Positions 21,516 through 32,236 of a DNA stretch of 64,000 bases are shown piece by piece. A model generated the notes under the pieces. That model did no database searches. It was not told the DNA's origin and worked only from the letters and a program-made list of their open reading frames with translations. Each line of letters opens with the position of its first letter. The stretch's first letter is position 1. Location: contig OZ022498.1 of the NCBI GenBank assembly GCA_963989385.1, forward strand, positions 5,463,501 through 5,527,500. The letters are read 5' to 3'. Source of the stretch: Ctena decussata. Taxonomy: Eukaryota > Mollusca > Bivalvia > Lucinida > Lucinidae. The translations under genes and the position numbers were made by a program.

Positions 21516-23063
21516 ATACTAATTTGCATATTTACTAATTTTGCCATAACTTTTGAACCAATTGGAATTTTTTCATGCAGTTTTCTCTGTCTTGCTCAGG
21601 AGAAAGATTGCCATCGTTTAAGCTATTTAATCTGATCCTCAATTGGGTCTCTTTCAGATTCTCTCCTCCATTACGGGGTTTTTAAGCAGAAAAGGCAGAT
21701 CCATAAACAATTCGACATGCATGCTTAATAGTTTGGGTGAGGATGAGATGAGATGATATGAAATGGTATACAGATGGCTGGAACAAAAATGTATGTTTAC
21801 TAGCCCTTAAGCAAAATGTCCCCTCTCCTTTATAACTACTCACCTCCGTAACGAAAAACCGAAACCACTCTATGCGTCCCCATCTTAATGGGTGCATAAA
21901 CTGTATTTCATGTCCATTTAATCATATACATCGAATTTTAACATCTGTTTTCCGTCAAAGTGCATAATTTTGCGTTTTTCTGTCGTTACGGAGGATATGT
22001 TACGGAGGTGAGATGAATTGTTACAGAAGATAGTATGTGAATTATTCAGAAAGATGATTAGTATCATAGTGTGTTAATTTTCATTTGCAATAACAATCAC
22101 ATGGAGGTTGTAAATACACTGAGTGTTTAAGTATGTCACAGAGTAAATAGTTACAACACTGAATCTCTCCTACGAACTGCGTTCAACAGCATGTAACTCA
22201 AATACCATTGAAATGGTGTGGGTAAAATTTTGTATCTGTTGTTAAAATATTGCATATTTTCAAAATAACACGTTTCCTTCGAAGTCTTAGTAAGTTCAGT
22301 TTCCAACTTTTTTGGATTTTTAAATTGTACGATTTTTTCAAGAATGTCTGATAATTAGTAACGTATAAGTCGTCAAATACACGAGCATTATCAGAATATG
22401 ATCAAATTTTGGACGTTCAAAAATAATGTGTGCTTTTTTTTCGTTCCATTTCACTGATAATACTTTTTCACTTCAGTTTATGATACTGCAATAACTTTGA
22501 TACATGTGATTAAATTAATAAATCTAAATTATCTTTAGGGAAGGAAATGCTTTAAAAACAGCTACTCACTCCATTGCCAACCTCAAGGAGTTCCGAATCA
22601 AATTATTTGAAAATGAATTTTACTCAGGATAAAACACAGAAATTTTAAAATGAACTTGGTCATTTAACTTTTAATTCAAAAACGTTTCATTCTATAATTG
22701 ATTGATCGTATATAATGAAGTCACCGTCCGCTACATGTCGCGGGGTTGCCGACTGGGATATACAAATTCAATAAAATGTAGTCTGATGTATAAGTGTGGT
22801 AGAACATATTTGCATTTAATACCAGATAAGATTTTTTTTTAAATAACAACAATTGTTTTTGATCAATTTAATGTATGTTTCGTCTTAAAATAAGCTGTCA
22901 GGCAATTGTCCTAAATAGTTCAATATCTTATTTTGGGTTTCTAAAAATTTTGAAAATTTTGGCTTTTTAAAAGACAGGTCCACTGCAATGCAGAATTTGC
23001 ATTCCAAACTCAAGTCCCATGAAAATGATGTATTCTGGTGTCAGTAAGGCAGAATCATGATAT
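21516..23063. other. Unassigned AT-rich sequence
   Basis: No supported gene. The minus frame 21682-21897 is short and without a domain. GTTACGGAGG occurs twice around 21980-22010. Confidence 0.45.
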
Positions 23064-23379
23064 CATCGTCCATAGTGCAGTTTACATTTTACTTTTGGTC
23101 CTTTGAGATCAGCAGAAATATTCTGAGAAATTAGAAAAATATAAGTTTAGATTCATATATTCTAAACAGTTTTAATTATTTGAGTCCCATTTAGATTTAT
23201 ATCAGTTATTGTATGACTTCTCTGATGAAATTCAAAATTACAGTATGTTATTCTGGCTTTCTTTGCCAGTTCATTCAGGGTCACTGAAGAAGAATGATTA
23301 TTCGAAACGGATCTGTCTGGCCCACCCTCTTTCTTTTGAATGTTACCACTGCTCTTAAAAGAACTAATAATTGTATTTT
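23064..23379 (+). repeat. Dispersed repeat R1, copy B (fullest)
   Basis: Shares its first half (ATCGTCCATAGTGCAGTTTA through CTTTTGGTCCTTTGAGATCA) with copy C at 24191-24410 and its second half with copy A at 3327-3520. At 23283-23307 it contains CTGAAGA, a GAAT-GATT-ATTC stem-loop, then GAAAC. This resembles, with one extra base, the CUGANGA-stem II-GAAA core of a hammerhead ribozyme. Confidence 0.75.
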
Positions 23380-24190
23380 TATTTATTCACAAGATACTTT
23401 TGCCGTTTTAACTTTGCCCTTGTTTTAGTCTCTAGAGAGCCTCAAGACTGTCAAGCCCTAATAAAGAGCAGCCATTTTGTATTATAAAAAGTAGTTCTTC
23501 TAAATTTTGAATTTTGGTATCAAGAAATGAACAGAATTTCTGATTCCAAACAAAAGGCAGGAAAAGAAATCAATGTAACTAGAAATAAATTATAAGGTAA
23601 TATACGTGTTGTTGTTTTTTCGGCATTCGCGAAAGGGAAAAAAAGAAACAATTTACCTTTTAAAAGTAAGATTTCGAGTATCTGATGCAGGAGCGTAAAT
23701 GACAGGCCAAATTCTGTGGGCGTTTTAGTAATACTGCTTTATATATACTGCTAAAAAAATTCAAAAACAATATACACATGGATAAAAAGTAGAAAAGTTT
23801 ACCATCCCATGAAATCAGTTTTGAGTCACAATTTTATTACCAAGACAGTGGCAAATACTTGTTACCAAGGTCTTTGGGCTACCCAGTAAACGCAGTTGGT
23901 GGCAAGTCTCGACTTGCGTTCTGGTGTACGCAGGCTTGATTCACAGGCACGGCACATTCTTTCCCTAGTAAGAAGTAACTTTATTGTAATAACGACTACC
24001 GTCTTTAATACAAATCAAGCTTTATACGTTAGTGTGAACTGATACAAATAAAAATACAAAAGTGAGATCCTTTATAAGCAGTAAAAACATTCAAACGAAA
24101 GAGTATAAGCCAGACTGTACAGTTTCGATATTTTATTACCACGGCAGCTGGTGTTGTGCCGTGTGGCATCCCTAAAAAAACGGCCCCGTA
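23380..24190. other. Unassigned sequence
   Basis: No gene or repeat was recognised between two copies of R1. Confidence 0.4.
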
Positions 24191-24410
24191 CATCGTCCAT
24201 AGTGCAGTTTATATTTTACTTTTGGTCCTTTGAGATCAGCAGAAATTTTCTGAGAAATCAGGAAATATTATTGGTATTCTAAACAGTTTTATTTACTTGA
24301 GACCCATTTAGATTTATATCTCATTGAATGACTTCTTTGCTGGTCTGTCTGGCCCAACCTCTTTCTTTTGAATGCTTCCACTGCATATAGAAACTCATAA
24401 TTATATTTTA
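24191..24410 (+). repeat. Dispersed repeat R1, copy C (internally deleted)
   Basis: Matches copy B at both ends but lacks the middle from the AAATTACAG motif through the CTGAAGA...GAAAC stem-loop. It resumes at GGTCTGTCTGGCCCAACCTC. Two R1 copies in the same orientation about 1.1 kb apart could reflect a local duplication. Confidence 0.7.
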
Positions 24411-25299
24411 ATTATAATATTTTCTAAATACTCAGAATATTTCTGCTTATCTCAAAGAATCACCCCATTCGTTCCGTCGCTTGAGAAGCTGTCTTTGGTA
24501 CTCAAAATTGATTGCAAGCCACACAACAGGGCGGTAAGGATCCTAAAAGAGTTGTTTTATTTGGTGTTTTGATTGCGTTTTACCTTTTCTCTGATTTTTG
24601 CGTTATCTAGTAATTGCCAAATGTAGGGATGAGATGATAAAATCTGTATTGCCGTACAAGAAATTTCTATATTTTCTAAAGCTTTATACATGAAAAAATG
24701 TCCAAAATAAATGGAAAATAGAAGGAGTACTATTACATGCGTATAAGCCTGTCAACTAGTACGTGCATATAGTCTGCCCAATTTCGGATTAAAGGATGAG
24801 AAATGCATACACACTTGAATTCTCGGTAAACACTGTATATGAGTTTTGATGTGCATTGTTCATATTGTGTAAGCAATTATCCCCAGCAGTGAATTTAATA
24901 CCAACCTAAGGTTTCTCCCTTTTTCTTTCTATTGTCACATTTTAGGTTCAAGCCAGGGGTTCAAGATTGTGGTCATTTTTTGGCGAATATGTTTCTGTGA
25001 TGAGTACCACCTTTGAATTTCTTAGATCATAAAATATATCCTAATTTTGCGTAACTTTGTAACATCGTTATACATTCTTATATTACTATAAAGACAAATT
25101 TCTTTGTTTTCGCGTGAACGATTTCTTTAAAGTCCTAGAAATAGGATACTACCCATAATAAAGGAGACACTCCTTTTGGTGCATATTTTAAAATCCCCAT
25201 TTTGATACATGCAACAACGTACCTGCAAATTTATACGTAGGTGCTACAGACTATGATTCAGTGGAAAGACAAAATTGACGCACAATAAAAATGTTTTCA
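24411..25299. other. Unassigned sequence
   Basis: No feature was recognised. The plus frame at 24372-24572 overlaps R1 copy C and has no domain. Confidence 0.4.
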
Positions 25300-25385
25300 T
25301 GGCCAATGGTGCCGGGCATGGGACTCGAACTCGGGACTGCTCGTCTGCCAGGTCGACTCGCACCTATGGAGCCGTCATACTCGGC
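25300..25385 (-). repeat. tRNA-like sequence, probably SINE head
   Basis: On minus, GCCGAGTATG...GAGTTCGAGTCCC...GCCCGGCACC gives an acceptor-like pairing and a B-box-like GAGTTCGAGTCCC. The T-stem pairs poorly and no proper A box is seen. It is better read as a decayed tRNA-derived element than a working tRNA gene. The plus frame 25291-25473 over it is incidental. Confidence 0.4.
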
Positions 25386-25565
25386 TAAATCTACAACAAT
25401 GTGGAGAAAACATTCCCCTATTATAAGTCTATTGGGGTATATTTTAGAAGTTCAAGGGCAGATAACTCTGTAGTAAGTGATCCAATATGGCCAAATTCGA
25501 ACTCCTACTAAATATTATGCATGGGTTGGGCCACAAGTTCTTACAACGTTAATTATCGCCCTCCC

Positions 25566-25635
25566 CGATAGATAGATAGATAGATAGATAGATAGGCAGG
25601 TACGAAGGTAGGTAGGCAAAGGTTGGTAGATAGAT

Positions 25636-25674
<39 letters not shown>

Positions 25675-25688
25675 TGTAGGCAAAAGTT

Positions 25689-25735
<47 letters not shown>

Positions 25736-25758
25736 TTTGTTTGGGATAGATAGATAGA
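25566..25758. repeat. (GATA)n microsatellite, interrupted
   Basis: Three GATA runs separated by GGCAGGTACGAAGGTAGGTA and TATGTAGGCAAAAGTT type interruptions. Confidence 0.95.
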
Positions 25759-25879
25759 ATAGTTACTTAATTTTCCTTTATACCTCTGTGTTGCGCATTA
25801 CCTGATGGGGGACGTTAAATGCCAACGACACGACGAATACGACGACGCAATAAAACTTTAGGTCGACGCACGTCAAAAT

Positions 25880-26302
25880 CATTTAAAATAGGTAGTTGAG
25901 TTTACTGTGGTTGGACTTTGCATGTTAAAGCTGAACTTTAGTGGTGTTGGAATTTATCCAGTGGAGAGTTACAGTACTGAGGTTAACTTTGTTTATTACA
26001 GCTAGACTTTCATATAGTTGGACTTTGTCTATTAGAGCTACACTAAGCTGTAATTGGCCTATGTGTTGTAGAACTTAAACTATATGTAGTTAGAGTTTGT
26101 CCATTGCAGCGTTATATTATATCAAATAGCTTGTGTTTGTATATTAAAGCTAAACATTGGTGTAGTTGGACTTTGTCCATGAGAGCAAGCTAAACTCTAG
26201 CGTAGTTGGACTATACTATGCTTGGACTTTGTCGAGTAAAGCTAGTTGCACTTAGTCCAGTGGAGCTTTCCTGTCATGTAGATGGACTTTGTGTGGTAGA
26301 CC
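25880..26302. repeat. Tandem array of ~45-bp GTAGTTGGACTTTGTCCA units, left part
   Basis: Diverged units combine (G)TAGTTGGACTTTGTCCA, (A/T)TTA(A/G)AGCTAAAC and TTTAGTG. The array is interrupted by the Penelope-like insertion at 26318-27814 and resumes at 27830. No coding potential. Confidence 0.75.
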
Positions 26303-27829
26303 TGAATTGTTTTGGTAAAAAGTATGCAAAGTCCAGGAACTGAAACAATCAAAATCCAAATCCAGCCCTCAAACCATAGTTGGAAACAACTAAGATTACA
26401 AATAATCAAGATACAGAGAACATATGGCCAACCGAGTGAGCAGCTTGTTCCCAAAAGGTGGCCACTCAGCAACCCAAACCGAACCAAAAATAATAATAAG
26501 AGACATAAGGTAAAACATTACAGAAACTCTGACACCAAAAACAGGCAACAAAGAACCACAACAGAACTACCGCCTTGGAACGGTCAGTAATGAATTACTG
26601 GGGGGCTTAAATCGATTTTACAGGCCCAACCTCACCCTCAGTTTCTGAAGTGGTACAAAACATTTAGTTGGTTGTTCGGTTCGCATGACAACCCTCTAAC
26701 TCGTCAATGAATCATCACGGTAAACACATAAATCAAATTTCAACACCATGAAGAAGCAAAGACGAGGACTCAACAGATACAACGGGCCGTCTGACAGGTG
26801 GAGATCCCTGTCCTGCCAAACAACCCCACTAGAAATCTGAAGCAAAAGAAGGTCACCAGTTGAGCCCCGGTGGACCAAGCAACAGACAAAAAGGCTCCGG
26901 TCCCAACCAACTAAAATATATAGCTTTAGGTCGGGGCCATCATAGAGTCTGACGACCGATCCCCCGGTGTGCAATTAAAGAGTGCAGCAAAGCTATCAAC
27001 CGTGATTGGGTTAATCACTAAGCATGCAGACTGTCGCATAACATTTAAATTATAGCCAATACGTTTGTGACGTATTATTATTTTTCGGAATTGATCAGAA
27101 AAATCAGTCCTACCCTTATTCTTTTTGAATTTGTATACTAAGTCACCATAAAATTCTGGTTCCGATAGGCCTTGGTGTAAAAGAAATTTTAATCCGACAT
27201 CAAATTTTGAAACCAATTCATGGTATCTGCGATAGAATTTAGAAAAAGCCTTTCTAAGCTTATGATACCGATAGCCCTGTTGAAGAAGTTTAGCAGTTAA
27301 ACATTTATTACGAGCATTAAAGTCATCTACATGACTACACACTCTAGCAAATCTTATAAGTTGAGAAATATACACTCCATAAGAGGGACGACGTGGAACG
27401 TCACCATCCAAAAATGGAAAATTAACTATATCAAAGTCAAAGTCATCACGTTTATCATAAATTTTAGAAGATACAAAACCGTTAGAAATAGATAGATGTA
27501 AATCCAAAAAGGGGGCCTCGGTATCTGAAGTATTAGCTTTATTCAATTTTAGTTCAGGTGGGTAAATTTGGTTAACCATGCTTTCAAAATAAGGATTATC
27601 AATATTCAGAAGATCGTCTAAATATCTAGAGGTTGAGTTAAATGCCTCAATGATATCAGCTTGATTATCAACAGAAAGAGAAGTCATGAAATCTCTTTCA
27701 TAACAAAATAAAAACAAATCGGCCACAAGAGGAGCACAATTTGTACCCATCGGAATACCAACAATTTGTCTGTATAACTTATTACCAAATCTGATGTAAA
27801 TATTGTTTTGAATATGAATTGTTTTGGTA
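26303..27829 (-). mobile_element. 5'-truncated Penelope-like retroelement with 15-bp TSD
   Basis: The insertion occupies 26318-27814 and is flanked by perfect copies of TGAATTGTTTTGGTA at 26303-26317 and 27815-27829. Read on minus it starts inside the reverse transcriptase, continues through a ~600-bp 3' region and ends at GCATACTTTTTAC. The same 3' end is found in solo tails at 21272-21515 and 39966-40130. 5' truncation with a clean 3' end is the signature of target-primed reverse transcription. It split a tandem array whose units continue on both sides. Confidence 0.88.
26926..27814 (-). pseudogene. Penelope-like reverse transcriptase, C-terminal part
   Basis: An open frame that enters the element mid-protein: YIRFGNKLYRQ, then GIPMGTNCAPLVADLF (palm motif B), RYLDDLLNI with the catalytic aspartate pair at about 27613-27618, the FPFLDGDVPRRPSYGVYISQ region and LTAKLLQQGYRYHKLRKAF (thumb). 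It ends with a tail containing CNCTPGD-type sequence (FNCTPGDRSSD) and a stop at 26926. The upstream 86 bases of the open frame (27815-27900) belong to the flanking array. No GIY-YIG endonuclease is visible after the thumb. The fingers and motif A are missing, so it is inactive although this part is uninterrupted. The minus frame 26696-26974 lies in the 3' region and is not assigned. Confidence 0.82.
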
Positions 27830-28085
27830 GTTGGACTTTTTTCAGTAAAGCTTAAGTTTACTGTAGTTGAACTTAACCCAGTAAAGCTTATCTTTACCAT
27901 TGATGATGTGAGGTAGTCTTAAACTTTAGCGTAGTTGGACACTTTCCAGTGCAGCAAAGCTTTACAGCAGTTACACTTTATCTAGTAAAGCTAATCTCTA
28001 CTGTAGTTGGATTTTTTTCCAGTAATCATTAGTTTCCTGTAGGTTGACCTCCTCAGTAGAGCTTAACTTTACACCCCGAAGAACT
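27830..28085. repeat. Tandem array of GTAGTTGGACTTT units, right part
   Basis: Continuation of the array at 25880-26302 after the insertion: GTAGTTGGACTTTTTTCAGT, AGTAAAGCTTAAGTTTAC and related units. Confidence 0.75.
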
Positions 28086-29869
28086 CAATACTTTATTCAC
28101 GTCAACTGTAGTTTTAAATTTCACATTGCAACACTTTTTTTCACATTACTATGACAAAAACATTTATCCTTGTAGTTGCTGAGGTAAAACTGGACACAAA
28201 CGAGGACAATCCTGGCGACCCGGGGTATTTCTGAAACTTGAGAAGCCCTTAAAGTTGAAAACCTGCAGTTTTAATGTAGGACTTGTCATTTTTTGAGGAC
28301 GAATGTATTCTGATGTATGAGTTTGCGTAGGCGCAGAAAAGAAGTACTTGAGATCGTGGTTAAAATTAACTAACTCAAGCATATTTTTGCGAGCTAGATT
28401 CCTGACAAACATTAGCCACTGAACTAGATTCAAACATCAACTCAACTTAACTTTCATAACATGACTTAACTGTTATACCAAAATTTCAAATACAGACTGG
28501 TCCTCTTCCAACCATGAACCTTAAAATTCGTTTCACAATATAAATAAGCGGATAGCACAAAAAGGAAACATAAGCCATAACCAAACAGCAGGTATTATAA
28601 CCAGTCCACATAATTACCTTTGCACGCTTGAGTACTGCAGCAGATAACGTATACCTGGTTATTTCTGTCATTTTTGTGTTTTTCATCCATTCCGCTGCTG
28701 TTTTAATTTCTCAAATTTTAAATTCCTGGTAAGTCTCAAATTCACGTAAAAATAATAAAAAAAAAAGAAAAAAAAAGAAGAGAAAAAGTAAGAGTGAAGA
28801 TACTGGTAAGTAATTGTTACTGCACTGAGTAAGAAGCTGGGTGCCAGAGTAATGACAGTGATCTAATTATGAAGAGTCACAGTTTCACAGATTCGGCCTA
28901 CTGATCATCAGCCATGCATATAACAGCTTTGCTTGATTAGTCTTAATATAATTAAGCAATCATAAGCTTTTCAATATGACTCGTTAAGTCCTCAATGAGT
29001 TATTAATCAGTTGAAGAGATAATTTAAGATATTTTGACATTTATCATTCGAGTGATAGCAAATGCCTAATTGTAAGAACTTACAAAACTAAAGGGGACAA
29101 ATATAGGTTCCCATCATTATAGGTAGCTGAAGTTTCTTGCAATTTTGATTTTTTGCGATTTTTATAAGCAAACATTCGCAGGAATAACCCAACTATTCGG
29201 TATGTATTTGTCGGTAAAGAGCTATTCATAATTAATGCTCTATACTCAGCAAAGAAAAGGAAAGAAACTTGACGGCTGAAACTCTACCATTTTATGGAAA
29301 AAATCAAATTCATGCTATCAATTTCGGATTTAAAATTAATTAAATATTCTTTTGTTTCTCTCAATTCAAGTACAATTTCAGTGCACTTGAAAAACAGGAA
29401 ATGCTAAAACAATTGCTCTGAAATGGTCAGGGGTAAAAATAAAACGATACTATTAACCATAGAATGTGAAAAGTGCAAATCATTGAATTATTAAAGCAAC
29501 TGTTAAAACAATAATTGTATTATCGAATGATTCTTAATGACGATATGTTATCTTTTCCTAATATGGGTGGAACGATTCACGACATGATCGACAACCGACG
29601 TCAGCAAGACTGTGATACAATTGACAGCAGAATATAGATGCTATTGACATAATAATAGTGTTGGTTTAGTTCTGCTAATAGCCGAAGCTAGAACCATTTT
29701 GTATTGAATTCAGCACAAAACACTTCCTAAAAACTATAAAAATTGAAATATCTATTAACTTACCGTAACTATACTAAAAATTGAATAGTTTGTTTTGTTC
29801 AACGCTTTGATGTCTAAAACATGCATGTAGAATGACAAAGAGTGTAGACTTTGATACGATTCTCCTTAA
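28086..29869. other. Unassigned sequence
   Basis: An A-rich tract lies at about 28749-28790. Minus frames 28164-28433 and 28486-28686 have no recognisable domain. Nothing else was seen. Confidence 0.45.
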
Positions 29870-30066
29870 ACATTCAGTTGGATGGATGACTTGCGATTTT
29901 AGTCGTTTTCAACAGTATTTCGGTCACATCAGGACAGTCAGAGGGTGTTAGTGAAGAGCTGTGTGCAATAGAGCCCGGTTAAGATTTTCGCCTCCAGCGG
30001 AAACTGATCCAGAAACCGCTAGATAAGCAGACCAGCGCTTAGCCTAACCCACCAAGCTACCGGGGC
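29870..30066 (-). mobile_element. SINE family C copy
   Basis: On minus, a tRNA-like head GGAGCCCCGGTAGCTTGG is followed by GCGCTGGTCTGCTTATCTAG. The tail on plus reads GGATGGATGACTTGCGATTT. The same layout is found at 60785-60870 (tail only), 61505-61718 and 62036-62217. Non-coding. Confidence 0.7.
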
Positions 30067-31262
30067 TCCTCCCCAAAATTTTGAATGTTTACGGAGTACA
30101 ACTTTTGAATGAAGACTCAGCGTTGAGCCAAGATCGTATCGAAGTCTAGGTAACAGGCCCCCAGGTTAAATTCTTACTTAAAAGAGAGAAAGTTGTACTG
30201 CTACTTTACTTCTAAAAACCTCTTGGTTAAATCACTTTATTGGTGTATGACGGCCTTGTGGGCCTAGTTGGCTGGAGAAAGTTTGCGATAGAGAATTTTC
30301 TTAAGACTTAAGTGCTGGTTTAAATACAAAATCAGGCAGGTGACTCCGCATGAAGGTCATCATATCTACTTTCATTCTATTTCAAAGGAAGATGATGTTT
30401 AAAAATAAAGATGTTCGTTTACACACGGTTTATAACTGTTACCATAGCAATGGGAAGTAATAAATAATCCAAAATTGGTCAAATATTGTCCTGAATCTGC
30501 TCAAACATTTTATGATATTCGTCATAATTAACGATCAACATGCAGTAACAAACAAAAGTGCCGAGACAACTGAAGAAGTAGTAACTTTTAACAGAGAAAA
30601 CATTTCTATGCACTGTTGGCATGACAATAAAAACAATGCCATTAAAGTTGAAAAAGTCAGCCATTTTTATGTACTTATAGACCAATTTATTCAGCTTAAA
30701 AAACATGACCATGTTATATTATGGCTATATTAAAACAATTATGCATTAACATAAATAAAGAACAAAATGTTTGTAAACGTTATAAATAAGTTCTACCTAG
30801 TAAGATATTTCGGAAAGAAGGAATACACCAAAGAAATGATAATAGCAGACTTGGTATGATTGAGCCTGTAAGCCTGGAGAATTGACTGTTAGGAGCAAGT
30901 ACCACTCTACACATGTATTGCGTTCAGTCTTGTGAGCACTGCCAGTAGGATATAGAAATGGCTAAAAGAATTTTGCATTCTGTAAATACTCTAAATATTG
31001 AGACACCTAACCAATTACTTATACAAAATTTTGAACTAGTTCTTTAACTGTCCAGCTTTTTGTCTCAACATTATGCTTGATGACTAGTTAACGGATATAC
31101 ACTGTTTCACTTCTATACTACAGTTGATCATCAGACGGTTGTTCAGAAACATACAATCAATAAAACATTTTCTTACTCACTATACATTGGTGTATAAATA
31201 GAACTGATCCATGAACATTACGATACCATCAATACAAGTTCTTTGTATTGTGTTTCAATAAT
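30067..31262. other. Unassigned sequence
   Basis: Overlapping plus and minus frames at 30479-30733 are AT-rich and mutually exclusive; neither has a domain. No repeat was recognised. Confidence 0.4.
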
Positions 31263-31449
31263 TCAAAATATTCGTGATGTGATGGGTAAACTAGGGTTAA
31301 TCTTATAACCAACGACAAGGTTATACGGAGAAGGGGCCTCCTTAAAGAATCGTCCGAAAGGCTGAAGAAATTGGGGATCGATCTTGCGACCCCTGGATTG
31401 GTAGTTCAGTGTGTTGTTCACTACACTACAGCCGCCCCTCAAAATGTTC
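31263..31449 (-). mobile_element. tRNA-derived SINE with near-perfect 11-bp TSD
   Basis: On minus the head is GGGGCGGCTGTAGTGTAGTG (A-box-like) with a B-box-like GCAAGATCGATCCCC. Flanks TCAAAATATTC (31263-31273) and TCAAAATGTTC (31439-31449) differ at one base and look like a target-site duplication. Confidence 0.7.
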
Positions 31450-31513
31450 TTTCTTGTGTGTCAGTGTGTTCCGTTACCTCTACAGAGCCTTTAGATGTGA
31501 ATGTATAAAGTGT

Positions 31514-31950
31514 ATACAGGTGCGTTGCGTTAATTTTATACCTATGCATTTTTTTTCATGTCTAAGCATACCCCAAAGTGCATTCTAGTTGCGGTTGAAA
31601 GTCTTAGTTGTCAACAAATCTTACTCTTACCATGGGAATTAATGAAGAGAAACTGCTAAGGATTCTAGGAAAGTCCGGTGTATAGAATATTGGTGGAAAA
31701 GCGAATTTGCAACCTATCAAAGTTATCTTAACTATATTTACGAGTGCTAAAACTCTTCCACGTAGTTTAAGTCATTTTCGCCGTGTACAGGAATATGGTA
31801 AAGGAAAATCGAGAGCGACATTTGAATAAGAAATATTCACACATGTTATATTTAATGAAACCCCAGAAAATGTCTTTTTGCAAGAAAATATTTACTCTTA
31901 AAAGGAGCCGGCCGAGACCTTCTTTGGAGCCAATAAGTATGGGTCCTGTT
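31514..31950 (+). repeat. Left arm of ~435-bp inverted duplication
   Basis: Starts ACAGGTGCGTTGCGTTAATT at about 31516 and aligns, with substitutions and small gaps, to the reverse complement of 35010-35448 through TTTTGCAAGAAAA. The outer edges stop abruptly on both sides. Between the arms lies the 32237-34643 element. The arms may be the ends of a larger transposon or an inverted gene duplication. Confidence 0.7.
31707..31829 (+). pseudogene. Broken copy of the 35133-35345 frame
   Basis: Forty codons ending in TAA at 31827-31829 match the C-terminus of the 35133-35345 product at 26 of 40 residues, with the shared blocks TIFTSA, TLPRSLS, VQEYG and a final R-x-TF. Upstream, an indel relative to the other copy throws the frame out and a stop follows, so this copy looks dead. 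The preserved stop position and block-wise protein identity suggest it derives from a once-coding sequence. The family is not recognised. Confidence 0.5.
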
Positions 31951-32236
31951 GTTTACAGTGTTTGGCTTGCTTAAAACACTTAATTATTAGAATGCCTGTT
32001 TTATCCTATTTACGAGATATTGAAAGATTACTTTATTCGGCATTTTGACACTGGCAACTGGAAAACAGGACAGAAGAGAGAGGTGGACACAGTTTACCTA
32101 TGCAATTGTTTAATACGTCTTATTACATCCCTGTTTGTTGTTTTACAGGCTTTTAAACTGAGGTTCTGGCGCTTTTCTTTTCATGAATTTATAAAGTTTC
32201 CATCCTTGTAATATATTAGCAAAGCAAGGAACTGAC
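31951..32236. other. Unassigned sequence
   Basis: A spacer between the inverted arm and the tandem-repeat element. The frame 32020-32211 has no domain. Confidence 0.35.

Noticed and set aside
21248..21635. Minus 99-residue and plus 103-residue frames
   Set aside because: Both lie in the Penelope-like solo tail, and equivalent frames recur in the other copies of that tail.
25300..25385. Possible tRNA gene on minus
   Set aside because: The T-stem pairs poorly and no proper A box is present; more likely a decayed tRNA-derived repeat.
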